A stretch of DNA of 39,486 bases. Source: Bacteroidales bacterium. GTDB taxonomy: Bacteria > Bacteroidota > Bacteroidia > Bacteroidales > UBA932. The notes under the pieces are model-generated. The model had not been told where the DNA came from and did no database searches. It was given only the letters and a program-made list of their open reading frames with translations. Positions 1 through 7,370 of the stretch are shown here, in pieces. The position numbers and the translations under genes are program-made. The DNA lies in assembly GCA_017934185.1 (NCBI GenBank), contig JAGBJY010000014.1, forward strand, positions 1 to 39,486. Reading direction: 5' to 3'. Each line of letters opens with the position of its first letter. The first letter of the stretch is position 1.

Positions 1-612
1 GCCACCTTTCCCATCCGTTATCCGTCGGCATCCTGCGAGTGGAGAAAGAATACCGGGACGTGGGAAACCTTTATCCGGACCGACACCGAGGATGCGCCGC
101 AGGTGGTGCTCATTGAAAGCGGCGGCCGCTATATCGCCACCGTTTGCCACGAGTTCATTGACGGGCACGACCTTTGGGTATGCTATCCCATTTATGAAGG
201 CAAGGTGAAGCTGGCCTGTGGGCTGGGTGTGGAGAACAACAGCGTATTCAAGGTGCGATGGATTGGCGATACCCCCACGCTCACCTATCAGGAAGGGGTC
301 ACCGCTGAGGATACGTTCTACATTTCCTCCGGTGGCGTAGGCGTGGAGCCTGTGGAAGACATGACCTACGCCCAGGGCCGCGCCCTGCCTTATATCGAGC
401 TCAGCGGCGGTGTCAGGCCGGATGGAAGCTACGCCTCACAGGCGTACCGTGCCTTCAAGGAAGAGGGACACTTTGTCCTTCCCGTGCAGGCATCGGCCCT
501 TCCGAAGAATATTGTGGGCTGGGATACCTGCACCAAGGTTGGCCAGGGCCGATGGCTTTTCACCCGGAACCAAGACTATACTTATATTTACAACGCCAAC
601 GAAATTCGGTAA
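1..612 (+). CDS. 3' part of an unrecognised protein (host)
   Basis: The reading frame is open from the first base of the window to the TAA at 610-612, so this is the C-terminal portion (about 203 residues) of a gene that starts outside. I do not recognise a family. The visible part is soluble-looking, rich in aromatic and glycine residues and beta-prone, with no membrane segment or obvious catalytic motif; it reads like the tail of a secreted or carbohydrate-related protein, but that is only an impression. It ends 52 bases before the interrupted regulator gene and belongs to the host chromosome, not the prophage. Confidence 0.75.
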   Translation, partial: ATFPIRYPSASCEWRKNTGTWETFIRTDTEDAPQVVLIESGGRYIATVCHEFIDGHDLWVCYPIYEGKVKLACGLGVENNSVFKVRWIGDTPTLTYQEGVTAEDTFYISSGGVGVEPVEDMTYAQGRALPYIELSGGVRPDGSYASQAYRAFKEEGHFVLPVQASALPKNIVGWDTCTKVGQGRWLFTRNQDYTYIYNANEIR

Positions 613-664
613 ATTTTTGGGCCGCCCGTTTCACTTTTTGCGGAGGATTCTGTAAATTTGTGAT

Positions 665-814
665 GTGAAACAAGGGTTTTTCATCATTACCACCGTTTGC
701 GTAGCGCTTAGTCTGTGGCTTTCGCGCTATATCCCTGCTGGTGCCTTCAAGCAAATCCTTTCTCCGCTCCTGTTTACCACCACGGTTACTGTGGCGTTTT
801 ACGGCTCATTCCTT
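665..814 (+). pseudogene. 5' fragment of host AraC-type membrane regulator, interrupted by the prophage
   Basis: Fifty codons from a GTG start (the only start before an in-frame TAA at 653-655) up to the left prophage end. They encode two hydrophobic segments (about residues 4-20 and 31-50) with no partner domain. The frame continues for a few codons into phage DNA and stops. Joined through the CCTT direct repeat (811-814 and 35890-35893) it enters, in frame, the regulator fragment at 35890-36886, giving about 380 residues with several membrane helices followed by a C-terminal AraC HTH. A TAAATTTG box at 653-660 could be the -7 element of its promoter, which would give a nearly leaderless mRNA; the upstream -33 element is poor, so this is tentative. 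Confidence 0.8.
811..814 (+). repeat. Target-site duplication, left copy (CCTT)
   Basis: CCTT directly abuts the left prophage terminus and is repeated at 35890-35893 directly after the right terminus. In both places the first C is the third codon base of the interrupted regulator, so collapsing the two copies restores the frame. Mu makes 5-bp duplications; the fifth base differs on both sides here, so the visible duplication is 4 bp. Confidence 0.75.
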
Positions 815-823
815 TATGGGGGT

Positions 824-835
824 AAAAACGAAATG
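824..835 (+). promoter_or_regulatory. Transposase end-binding-like box L1
   Basis: AAAAACGAAATG, 9 bases inside the left terminus. The same 12-mer occurs inverted 9 bases inside the right terminus (35869-35880). This placement is what is expected of a MuA-type L1 site; the binding function is inferred. Confidence 0.75.
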
Positions 836-914
836 TGTGTATGTATGAAAGAGTGGAAGTCCTGAAAATGGCAGTAGAGCGTGCTCTGTGAGGGTTTTGG
901 GTAAAGAGCCTGTA

Positions 915-926
915 AAAAACAAAATG
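915..926 (+). promoter_or_regulatory. Transposase end-binding-like box L2
   Basis: AAAAACAAAATG, identical to the two internal right-end boxes (inverted at 35846-35857 and 35821-35832). About 90 bases separate it from L1, recalling the wide L1-L2 spacing of Mu. A weaker match (AAAAACAAAAAA, 1221-1232) could be a third left site. Confidence 0.65.
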
Positions 927-1170
927 TAACACGGACCGCACATTGGCATAACTTTTTGAGCGGCCATTTAGACACTGTTTAAGCGCCGTTTTAACATCTT
1001 CACTCAGGATTGCCCAGAATAGCCCCAAAAACGGCCTAGAATACCCTAAAATTGACAATATGCCCTGGCTTGCATGCCTGGCTCCATCTATTAAAGTGAC
1101 CATGGATCCGGCGATGTGACCAGGGCTTTTCATGTGTCCTTGCGTCACTACTTTAACGGGCATTTTTGGC

Positions 1171-1266
1171 GTTAGACGGACATTTAGACGGACATTTAGA
1201 CGGACAAATTTTCGGACTATAAAAACAAAAAAGCGCCGTTAGACGGACATTTAGACGGACAAATTT
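1171..1266 (+). repeat. Short tandem repeats TTAGACGGAC in two blocks
   Basis: Block A (1171-1210) has three and block B (1238-1266) two copies of a 12-base unit, ATTTAGACGGAC, each block starting GTTAGACGGAC and ending AAATTT. Between them is an A-rich stretch with a weak transposase-site match. The regular 12-base period and repeated block boundaries suggest a multi-site protein-binding array (enhancer- or iteron-like) rather than chance. Function unknown. Confidence 0.7.
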
Positions 1267-1450
1267 CAGAAAAAAAATGCGCTTCCGAGGGGGTATAATG
1301 ACATAAATTTGCACGTTAAAGGCCAAAAAACGCGCTTTAGCGACCCTTTAATTACATGATTTTGCAGGAAAAATTAACGATAATTCGCTGATAATGTGTG
1401 AATTGACTTAAAATAGGCTTGGAAAATGTGTGTGTGATGCTTATTGCATG

Positions 1451-1477
1451 AAAAACGGGAGCGCTCCCCCGCTCCCG
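1451..1477 (-). terminator. Intrinsic terminator of the leftward micro-gene
   Basis: On the minus strand CGGGAGC (1471-1477) pairs with GCTCCCG (1456-1462) across an 8-base loop and is followed by five T residues (1455-1451). It lies 17 bases past the stop codon of the small gene at 1494-1613. Confidence 0.8.
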
Positions 1478-1493
1478 AAAAACGACTAAAGGA

Positions 1494-1613
1494 TTAGTCT
1501 TCTACCCAGAACTTGAAGTATCTTGCACGGGTAGGATAGACTCTCTTTCCATTTTTTACAATGTATGGAGTAAAAACCCAGTGGCCTTTTTTTGCGAAAT
1601 TACCATCAGACAT
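1494..1613 (-). CDS. Leftward micro-protein, 39 aa
   Basis: A 39-codon gene with a strong ribosome-binding site (AAAGGAGG) placed 9 bases before the ATG at 1613; an alternative ATG six bases upstream is too close to it. The product starts MSDGNFAKKG, is basic and aromatic-rich, and ends in FKFWVED. The gene has its own terminator. Its first codons and leader closely match, in inverted orientation, those of the rightward micro-gene at 1773 (shared TAGAAAGGAG leader, then ATGGTAATTTCGC over the GNFA codons). Function is unknown; size, charge and position beside the repressor suggest a lysogeny-expressed accessory peptide. Confidence 0.65.
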   Translation of the reverse strand: MSDGNFAKKGHWVFTPYIVKNGKRVYPTRARYFKFWVED

Positions 1614-1681
1614 TTTCATACACCTCCTTTCTACCTATGGGCATAATGGTGTGCCCGATTTATCTCCATTACTGAAGATGG

Positions 1682-1715
1682 AAAACCCCCAAGTATGGGA
1701 GTACCGGGGGGTTTT
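1682..1715 (+). terminator. Hairpin between the two micro-genes
   Basis: AAAACCCCC (1682-1690) pairs with GGGGGTTTT (1707-1715) around a 16-base loop; it is A/T-flanked on both sides and could terminate in either direction. It sits between the divergent micro-genes, so it may act as an attenuator in their leaders. Confidence 0.5.
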
Positions 1716-1772
1716 ATTCCTTTGAGGGCGAGGGTAGGAACAGACCTTCCGATAGAAAGGAGATGTACTTCT

Positions 1773-1904
1773 ATGCCCAATGGTAATTTCGCTTCTGCAA
1801 AGATGAGAAAAAAATCTTTACGTTGTATCAAAAATCTTAAAAAATTATCCTATCGTGTGAAAGGTGATGCTGGCCTTTACCAGGGCCAGGGCGGTGATGG
1901 ATGA
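1773..1904 (+). CDS. Rightward micro-protein, 43 aa, paralogue of the leftward one
   Basis: ATG at 1773 follows AAAGGAG with a 9-base gap. The product begins MPNGNFASAK, is strongly basic in the middle (many Lys/Arg, about residues 10-30) and ends in the region antisense to the 3' end of the repressor. The start region matches that of the leftward micro-gene, but the C-terminal halves are unrelated, so one copy may have lost or swapped its tail. Because the last 20 codons overlap the repressor gene, the true C-terminus may be a by-product of truncation. Function unknown. Confidence 0.5.
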   Translation: MPNGNFASAKMRKKSLRCIKNLKKLSYRVKGDAGLYQGQGGDG

Positions 1905-2807
1905 GGACGGGATGTCCTGAGGATCGAAGCGGGGATTGTAACTTTCCAGGCGGATATAGCCGTCCTTGCTTGAGTGCCGGATGTACTTGAGGACCGTGAA
2001 GTCGTCTCCGTCGAGCGTATATGATATAATATAGATACTGCCCCAGATGATGTTGTCTGGGTGCAGTTCTACTTTTTTGAAGATGACGATGTCCCCGCTT
2101 GCGATCAGCGGCGACATGGAGTCTCCCCTGGCGTAGATGGCACCGTCCACCGGCGGAAGGTTTGGTATGGTGATATAGTCTGAAATATCGGCAGTATGAT
2201 CTTGATAAACTGCAAGAAAACCCGCTGACGCCTCTATTTCATAAATCGGTACTTTCCTAAGTTCTTTTTTCTGGTCAGTTTGTAAATCAAAAGATTGTAC
2301 GGCCGCCTTTTCTGGCAGTATCATAGGTGGTGTTCCATATAAAATCCAATCCTTGGAGTATTTAGGAAATATACAGCAGAACGACTCCACCCAGCCTAAA
2401 ACTTGTTTTTCGTTTCCAAAAAATAAATCATTGGAATCAAATGGCCACTGGATTGCTCTATTAAATTGTTTTTCATTAGAATTGGCTTTTTTTGCAAATG
2501 CTTCTAATGAAATACCCTCTCGCTCCAATAGGTTTAAAATTCTTATCAAAGGAGCTTTTCTGTCTACTATAGGCGGAGTATTTCCATTTAGCATCTCTCC
2601 AGTACCTGTCAAAAGCCAAACCATATTGAGGTCTTGATAAAAACTCAATATCTTGTTGATTGTCTTTTTACCAATATCGTATTTCCCACGGCGAGCATTA
2701 TTAAGAAGACCCACAGAAAGGCGTGCGTTTACTGTGACTTGATTATCATTCAAGCCCCGATATTCCATATATTTATCTAATCGGTCTATTACTCTCTCGG
2801 CTTCCAT
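1845..2807 (-). CDS. Lysogeny repressor: duplicated N-terminal HTH-like domain plus S24 peptidase domain
   Basis: A 320-residue CI/LexA-type repressor, transcribed leftward as in Mu and many temperate phages. The C-terminal half is a peptidase S24 domain: Ala195-Gly196 is a candidate self-cleavage bond, Ser230 (in RGDSMSP) the nucleophile and Lys274 the general base. The N-terminal half looks like two related DNA-binding modules (about residues 8-70 and 85-160), each ending in a W-(L/I)-L-x-G-(T)-x-x-M phrase (MVWLLTGTGEM and KDWILYGTPPM). I chose ATG 2807; a TTG at 2822 would add five residues but lies inside operator-like sequence. The start overlaps half-sites of the presumed operator, so autoregulation is likely. 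The S24 domain suggests induction by RecA/SOS. Confidence 0.88.
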   Translation of the reverse strand: MEAERVIDRLDKYMEYRGLNDNQVTVNARLSVGLLNNARRGKYDIGKKTINKILSFYQDLNMVWLLTGTGEMLNGNTPPIVDRKAPLIRILNLLEREGISLEAFAKKANSNEKQFNRAIQWPFDSNDLFFGNEKQVLGWVESFCCIFPKYSKDWILYGTPPMILPEKAAVQSFDLQTDQKKELRKVPIYEIEASAGFLAVYQDHTADISDYITIPNLPPVDGAIYARGDSMSPLIASGDIVIFKKVELHPDNIIWGSIYIISYTLDGDDFTVLKYIRHSSKDGYIRLESYNPRFDPQDIPSSSITALALVKASITFHTIG

Positions 2808-2857
2808 ATTGAGGAATATCAAAAAAATATTTGCGATATTGAGAATTTATCAATATC
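2806..2857. promoter_or_regulatory. Early operator cluster (repressor/Cro binding)
   Basis: Four related half-sites: ATATTGA (2806-2812), ATATCAAA (2816-2823), GATATTGA (2835-2842) and TCAATATC (2850-2857). The last two form a perfect 8-bp inverted repeat with a 7-base centre lying exactly between the -33 and -7 elements of the early promoter. The first two overlap the repressor start. Sites of this kind are expected for the repressor and the Cro-like protein. Confidence 0.75.
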
Positions 2858-2861
2858 TTCG
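2831..2861 (+). promoter_or_regulatory. Early rightward promoter
   Basis: TTGC (2831-2834), 19 bases, then TATCTTCG (2854-2861), one mismatch from the Bacteroidota TAnnTTTG -7 element. Predicted transcription start near 2866, giving a leader of about 58 bases before the Cro/Ner-like gene at 2924. The operator palindrome occupies the spacer. Confidence 0.7.
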
Positions 2862-2923
2862 CAGTGTGGTTTTAGCACCACGGGTTGCAAATTAAGAAAA
2901 ATAAACGCACAAAAACAAATACG

Positions 2924-3307
2924 ATGAAACAGATTAAGGTTACACCCAACGAGCGCAGGCGCCTCCAGGAGCGCTTTGACGTAGGCGAGAACTACGTGAC
3001 TCAGGTCCTATCATTCTCCAAGGACGGCCCCACCGCTAGGCGGATCCGGCTGGCAGCCCTGGAGATGGGAGGCCGGTATGTGGATCCGGAATTCTCGCCG
3101 AATTGCAGGACTACATACGTCAACGGTCAGATCATACAGATCTTCGCAGAGGGCGTGGAGCTCCGAATTGAAATTGCAACTGGAAACTATACGGTGACTC
3201 AGAAGGAGAAGCTGCTGGAGAAGGCTGAGAACGCGACGATGAATCAGTGGCAGGCCGCTGCGTTCTACGCTCAGACGGTGGCTGAAAGTGCAATGATAGC
3301 GAAATAA
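2924..3307 (+). CDS. Cro/Ner-like early regulator, 127 aa
   Basis: First gene of the rightward early operon, directly opposite the repressor, which is where Mu carries ner. The N-terminal third contains a helix-turn-helix-like stretch (about residues 10-45, with ENYVTQVLSFSKDG). The rest is a mixed alpha/beta region without a recognised domain. I start at ATG 2924; an earlier TTG (2885) adds a Lys/Asn-rich extension that looks non-coding. The role as an anti-repressor or early autoregulator is inferred from position and the HTH. Confidence 0.65.
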   Translation: MKQIKVTPNERRRLQERFDVGENYVTQVLSFSKDGPTARRIRLAALEMGGRYVDPEFSPNCRTTYVNGQIIQIFAEGVELRIEIATGNYTVTQKEKLLEKAENATMNQWQAAAFYAQTVAESAMIAK

Positions 3308-3311
3308 TACT

Positions 3312-3401
3312 ATGGAGCACTACAGCGAGAGAAGAGTTCTCAAGGGGCACTTCGATATCGAGGGGTGGACAACAGAGTTTCTTGATAAAGTTGGAGATTG
3401 A
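3312..3401 (+). CDS. Very small early ORF, 29 aa
   Basis: ATG 3312 to TGA 3401, tightly packed between the Cro-like gene (4 bases) and the zinc-finger gene (3 bases). The product is short and charged, with a mid-region DIEGW. No family is recognised. Tight spacing on both sides is the main argument that it is translated. Confidence 0.4.
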   Translation: MEHYSERRVLKGHFDIEGWTTEFLDKVGD

Positions 3402-3404
3402 ATT

Positions 3405-3908
3405 ATGAGAGATATACATTGCGGCCAGTGCGGGAAGTTCCTATTCTCCACCGACAAATCAGATGGCGGTGCAGCTGCCGAGGCTTCAGATCATGGCGTC
3501 ATTTCCAAGATGCCATTACTATACGGCATCCCTGGCGTATTCTTCTTCTGCGGAAAGGATTGTTGCAAGCAGTGGTTTCGTGAGCACGTTTCCGAGCAAG
3601 AACGCAAAGAAGGCAACGATCGCCTCCAGAAGGTCAAGGATTCAATGGAAGCGGGAAAACCCGCCCTTATCGCCGGGCTGCAACGCATCCAGAAGGCCGG
3701 CGAGGAGTTCAAGAAGATGAAACCGCAAATCCGGTCTCAAATGACGAATGGAGGCCGTTACTATATGCCGGTTGTGAATGGCCAGGATATTTCAGAAACC
3801 TGGTTCTTCACGAAGGAAGGTGCGATGCGCGAGCTACGAAACTACCTCAAGCGAATGATTGACAAGCAGCACAATGGGAGTAAAGAAAGCAAATTATCAT
3901 CAATATAG
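3405..3908 (+). CDS. Small zinc-finger-like early protein, 167 aa
   Basis: N-terminal CGQCGK (residues 6-11) and a later CGKDCC (about residues 49-54) give a CxxC...CxxxCC arrangement typical of a treble-clef or zinc-ribbon site. A Lys/Glu-rich helical region follows (about 60-110), then a short beta-like C-terminal part. It recalls small phage Com-like or zinc-ribbon regulators, but I cannot assign a family. It lies in the early operon upstream of the transposase. Confidence 0.6.
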   Translation: MRDIHCGQCGKFLFSTDKSDGGAAAEASDHGVISKMPLLYGIPGVFFFCGKDCCKQWFREHVSEQERKEGNDRLQKVKDSMEAGKPALIAGLQRIQKAGEEFKKMKPQIRSQMTNGGRYYMPVVNGQDISETWFFTKEGAMRELRNYLKRMIDKQHNGSKESKLSSI

Positions 3909-4047
3909 AGCACGCTTCCTAATAGCGACCGAAATCGCTAAAATAGACTGCCGGGAGGCGGGCGTCTGCGGCCGGAAAGCCATGAAGGAGGATTAGTTAG
4001 TTATCAGTTAAGTGTAATTGCGTGGGCCACCGGCCGGGCCCCAATAT
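3909..4047 (+). other. Structured leader before the tRNA-like element
   Basis: About 140 non-coding bases with a small hairpin (AGCGA/TCGCT, about 3922-3937), a GC-rich segment and an isolated AAGGAGG. No gene or strong promoter is seen. Confidence 0.35.
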
Positions 4048-4135
4048 AGCGGGGTAGCTCAGTTGGTAGAGCTTCGTGCAGTAAGCGGTAGCACTAACCG
4101 CTTGGTCGCAGGTTCGAATCCTGCCCCCGCGACCA
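4048..4135 (+). tRNA. tRNA-like element with an aberrant anticodon domain
   Basis: The 88-base segment has a 7-base acceptor strand AGCGGGG pairing with CCCCGCG (first pair A:G mismatched), a canonical D arm GCTC-AGTTGGTA-GAGC (4057-4072), a canonical T arm GCAGG-TTCGAAT-CCTGC (4108-4124), a discriminator A and an encoded CCA (4133-4135). Between the D arm and the next hairpin are 10 bases instead of one, and that hairpin is a 7-bp stem AAGCGGT/ACCGCTT with the 7-base loop AGCACTA. The loop lacks the universal U33, so it cannot be a normal anticodon loop (the nominal anticodon would be CAC). It may be a degenerate tRNA or a tRNA mimic. Confidence 0.6.
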
Positions 4136-4153
4136 GATTAAAGATTGTTTATT

Positions 4154-4339
4154 ATGGAAAAAGTAATCATCACCATCATCCTTGCCGTCGTCGCCATCGC
4201 GGCGCTGGTGTGGGCATGCTCGTTCAAGGTGAGCGGTCTGGCCTGGTTCCCCGGCTTTTTCGTGGCCGTGTGCTGCGGAATCGGCATCATGGACGTTAAC
4301 AATGTAGGTAAGGAGGATAATAATAACACCGGTCGTTAG
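4154..4339 (+). CDS. Small two-helix membrane protein, 61 aa
   Basis: ATG 4154, 18 bases after the CCA of the tRNA-like element. Two hydrophobic helices (about residues 4-23 and 28-47) are separated by a short polar turn, with an Asn/Asp-rich hydrophilic tail. Such peptides occur in phage early regions as superinfection-exclusion or membrane-active proteins; no family is recognised, so the role is left open. Confidence 0.6.
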   Translation: MEKVIITIILAVVAIAALVWACSFKVSGLAWFPGFFVAVCCGIGIMDVNNVGKEDNNNTGR

Positions 4340-4411
4340 GACCGGCCTAAGGCCCTGGGAAGCCCGCCCTCTCCAGCCTGGCCGTTGGGGGGGCACCAAC
4401 TGGAACGGAAG

Positions 4412-6466
4412 ATGAACATTGACAACATAGTTACAGTGACGGTGCAGCAGCTGACGGACGCCAGCTCCGGCGAGGCCGTGATGAGTAGGGCGTGTTATGA
4501 CAAACTCGTTCAGCGCAAACTTATCACCGTTATCCGTCCTGGCAAGGGCCTGGATCATCCTGCCCTGGTGGACTTCGATTCCCTTCCGACCCGTTTCAAG
4601 CAGCGTTTTATCGCCATTTACGGCGACCCCCACAAGCAAATGGAGAAAGAGCAGGAGTTGCGGCTGGATCCGGCCGCCCGTGTCTTCTTCGAGGACTATA
4701 TCCTTCCGGATGACACTCATATCAAGGCAGAGAAGATTGCCGAGTTCACCCTTAATGCCTCAGTGCTGAATTCCCTTATCGACATGGAGAAGACGCAGGG
4801 AGTGAGCCGCCGGCTCTACGGCAACAGCACGCCTATCAACTGGCCTCCCATCTATGCCGAGTGCGAGAAACTGCGTGAGGCCTACGGGCACACCCTCCCT
4901 AAGAGCACGGCCCGCCTGAGGGACAAGATCCGCGAGTATAAGCGTGACGGCTACGCGTGCCTGGTGAGCGGTCACCTGGTGAATGCCAATGCCTGCAAGA
5001 TCACGCCGGAGGCCGGGCAGTACATCATCGCCCTCAAGTGCTCCAGGGTGCCCGTGTACAACAATGCACAGATCTTTGCGAAATACAACGCGGTGGCGCC
5101 TTCTCGCGGCTGGAAGCCGGTGAAGTCTCAGGCCGCCATCACCAGTTTCCTTGAGCGCCCGGAAGTGAAGATTCAATGGTACGGATCGGTTGTCGGCGAC
5201 ACGAAGGCCAAGATGCACTATACCCGTATGAATTCCACCATCCTTCCCACCCTGCCCAATGCGCTCTGGTACGGCGATGGAACCCGGCTCAACCTCTTTT
5301 ACAGGGCTTATGTGGACGGCCGCTACAAGCTGGCCACCCTGAATGTCTATGAGGTCATCGACGCCGCTACGGAGGTTTTCCTGGGCTGTCACATCAGCAA
5401 TACGGAGAATTTCGAAGCCATCTACGAGGCCACCAGGAACGCACTGGAGTTCGCCGGCTGCAAGCCTTACGAGTACGTGACCGACAACCAGGGCGGCACG
5501 AAGCGGGCCGACGCCCAGGAGTGGCTGCGGAAGGTGGCCACCTGCTTCCGCACCACGGCCCCTCACCAGGCACCTGCAAAGACCATCGAGTCCGTCTTCG
5601 GCCGCTTCCAGGCCCAAGTGCTACATCAGGAATGGTTCTATACCGGCGGCAACATCACCGCCAAGAGCGACGCGGCACGCATCCACCGCGAATTCATCGA
5701 AGCCAATATCGACAAACTGCCCACCTATAAAGAGGTAGTGGAGATATACATGAATGCCCGGCAGCGCTGGAATGCGATGGAGCATCCGGATAAGAAGCGC
5801 TATGCCGGACTTTCCCGGCTTCAGGTCTATCAGTCCACGGAGAACCCGAAGGCTGTCCCTCTGACGGACGCCATCCGCCGCGACCTGTTCTATGTCACGA
5901 CGGCCAGGCCTTCGAAATTCACCGCCTATGGCATCTGGTTCACCGTTTCCGGAGAGAAACACCAGTATGAGGTTTTTGGCAAGGACGGCGAGCCGGATCT
6001 GCTTTGGCGCCGGGAGAACACCGACCGGGAGTTCTACGTGTCCTATGACCCGCGCGACCTCTCCACGGTGCGCCTGCTGACGTTGGACCAGTACGGATAC
6101 CGCTTCGTGGCCGAAGCCGGCCCTTACAGGATGAACCACCGTGCCCTGCAGGACCAGACTGCGGAGGAGCGGAGTTTCATCAGGCAACAGGACGCTCGGA
6201 ATAAGATTGACCGGATCCAGCGCAATTTGGCCCTTGACGAACTGCTGCACCGCGAGGGGATGGCGCCGGAACAGCACGGATTGGTGGATCCCGGCCTTTC
6301 CTCCCTCAATGAAAGCAAAAAGAGTTATGAGCGTCTTTTGGAAAAGGCCCGGGGCGCGGAGGAGCCGGAGCCGGCCGAGGTCTATCCGGATACCCTCGGC
6401 CAGCAGGAGAAGGCCGACAGCCTGCGGACGCAGTACAATCCGACTGCAGCCTTGAACAGGATTTAG
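4412..6466 (+). CDS. MuA-like DDE transposase, 684 aa
   Basis: The phage transposase/integrase that cuts and joins the prophage ends for integration and replicative transposition. The catalytic triad is visible with Mu-like spacing: Asp289 (WYGDGT), Asp358 (VTDNQG) and Glu393 (KTIESVFGRF); in MuA it is D269, D336, E392. The N-terminal region (about 1-230) should hold the end-binding helices; the region after about 480 corresponds to the MuA beta-barrel and MuB-contact tail. ATG 4412 is preferred over TTG 4385, which would begin in a G7 run. It is followed 30 bases later by the MuB-like ATPase, the usual A-B pair. Likely targets are the AAAAACRAAATG boxes at both ends. Confidence 0.95.
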   Translation: MNIDNIVTVTVQQLTDASSGEAVMSRACYDKLVQRKLITVIRPGKGLDHPALVDFDSLPTRFKQRFIAIYGDPHKQMEKEQELRLDPAARVFFEDYILPDDTHIKAEKIAEFTLNASVLNSLIDMEKTQGVSRRLYGNSTPINWPPIYAECEKLREAYGHTLPKSTARLRDKIREYKRDGYACLVSGHLVNANACKITPEAGQYIIALKCSRVPVYNNAQIFAKYNAVAPSRGWKPVKSQAAITSFLERPEVKIQWYGSVVGDTKAKMHYTRMNSTILPTLPNALWYGDGTRLNLFYRAYVDGRYKLATLNVYEVIDAATEVFLGCHISNTENFEAIYEATRNALEFAGCKPYEYVTDNQGGTKRADAQEWLRKVATCFRTTAPHQAPAKTIESVFGRFQAQVLHQEWFYTGGNITAKSDAARIHREFIEANIDKLPTYKEVVEIYMNARQRWNAMEHPDKKRYAGLSRLQVYQSTENPKAVPLTDAIRRDLFYVTTARPSKFTAYGIWFTVSGEKHQYEVFGKDGEPDLLWRRENTDREFYVSYDPRDLSTVRLLTLDQYGYRFVAEAGPYRMNHRALQDQTAEERSFIRQQDARNKIDRIQRNLALDELLHREGMAPEQHGLVDPGLSSLNESKKSYERLLEKARGAEEPEPAEVYPDTLGQQEKADSLRTQYNPTAALNRI

Positions 6467-6496
6467 ACGTGACACACACAAAAAACAATTCAATAT

Positions 6497-7366
6497 ATGG
6501 ATGAGAACAAAAAGACTGAAGTGAGGAACCGCCTGGCACGTTACTGCCAGCGCTACCACTCCAACAACATGGCGGCTGCCTCGCTGAAGAACATCAGCGC
6601 CGCGACCATTTCGAACATCCTTAACCAGAAATGGAACCTGATCTCCGAGGAGATGTGGCGCCGGCTGGAGTCCCAACTGGTGCGGAATGAAGGCTGGCAG
6701 ATCTTCTCCACGGCAGCTTACCAGGACATGACGCTTTACCTTGGCTACGCCCAGCAGCAGAGCAACGTGATGTGGGTGGCTGCTCCGGCCGGCATCGGCA
6801 AGAGCACGGCAGCGGCCAGTTACGCCGCGCTGAACAGGAACGTTTTCCGCCTCACCTGCGCACCTGACATGACCCGCTCGGACTTCGTGCATGAGTTGGC
6901 CGGTACCGTCGGCGTGCGTGCCAACGGGATGAGCATCCGGGAGTCCTTCCAGGAGATACTGAAGCACCTTGTCACCCTGGATCATCCGCTGCTCATCTTC
7001 GACGAAGCCGACAAACTGGCCGACAGCGTGATGTACTACTTCATCGCCATCTACAACGCCCTTGAGGACCGCTGCGGGATTGTGTTCCTGTCCACGGCCG
7101 CCATCAAGAAACGCATCACCAGGGGTGTGCTGAAGGATAAGAAGGGTTACGATGAGATCGAGAGCCGGATCTGCCGGCGCTATATCGACCTAACGCCTGT
7201 GAGCGCCCGTGAGATAGAGCAGATCTGCCTTGCCAACGGCCTGCAGGATGCCCAGGCTATCGCCCGTGTGAAGTCCGACGTGAAGGCCTACGGGAATGAC
7301 CTCCGCCGCGTGAAGCAGTCGGTGGGCCGTGAACTGCTCCAGGCTAAAAGAGAAGAGGGAGAATAG
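6497..7366 (+). CDS. MuB-like AAA+ ATPase, transposition target selector
   Basis: 289 residues. Walker A is APAGIGKST with Lys102; Walker B is LLIFDEAD with Asp169-Glu170. The N-terminal part (about 8-45) is helical and HTH-like, as in MuB, where it binds DNA. In Mu this ATP-dependent DNA-binding filament marks target DNA, stimulates the transposase and gives target immunity. The position directly behind the transposase and the length (MuB is 312) support the call. Confidence 0.92.
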   Translation: MDENKKTEVRNRLARYCQRYHSNNMAAASLKNISAATISNILNQKWNLISEEMWRRLESQLVRNEGWQIFSTAAYQDMTLYLGYAQQQSNVMWVAAPAGIGKSTAAASYAALNRNVFRLTCAPDMTRSDFVHELAGTVGVRANGMSIRESFQEILKHLVTLDHPLLIFDEADKLADSVMYYFIAIYNALEDRCGIVFLSTAAIKKRITRGVLKDKKGYDEIESRICRRYIDLTPVSAREIEQICLANGLQDAQAIARVKSDVKAYGNDLRRVKQSVGRELLQAKREEGE

Positions 7367-7370
7367 AGGT

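Larger units (their letters stand above)
815..1493. other. Left-end non-coding region of the prophage
   Basis: About 680 bases with no convincing gene. It holds the L1 and L2 boxes, a five-copy short repeat (1171-1266) and, near its right edge, the terminator of the leftward micro-gene. The open frame on the minus strand at 786-1163 crosses the host-phage junction and is low-complexity, so I do not count it. Confidence 0.6.

Noticed and set aside
786-1163. Minus-strand open frame near the left end
   Set aside because: It crosses the host-prophage junction and overlaps both transposase-binding-like boxes; no ribosome-binding site or family.
1171-1266. Possible CRISPR array
   Set aside because: Repeat units are 12 bases, contiguous, without unique spacers; no cas genes in the window.
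4048-4135. Functional tRNA-Val (CAC)
   Set aside because: The loop lacks U33, the spacer after the D arm is 10 bases and the first acceptor pair is mismatched; kept only as a tRNA-like element.
5621-6985. Antisense open frame across the transposase-MuB junction
   Set aside because: Mirror of the transposase coding frame; no start context, no family.
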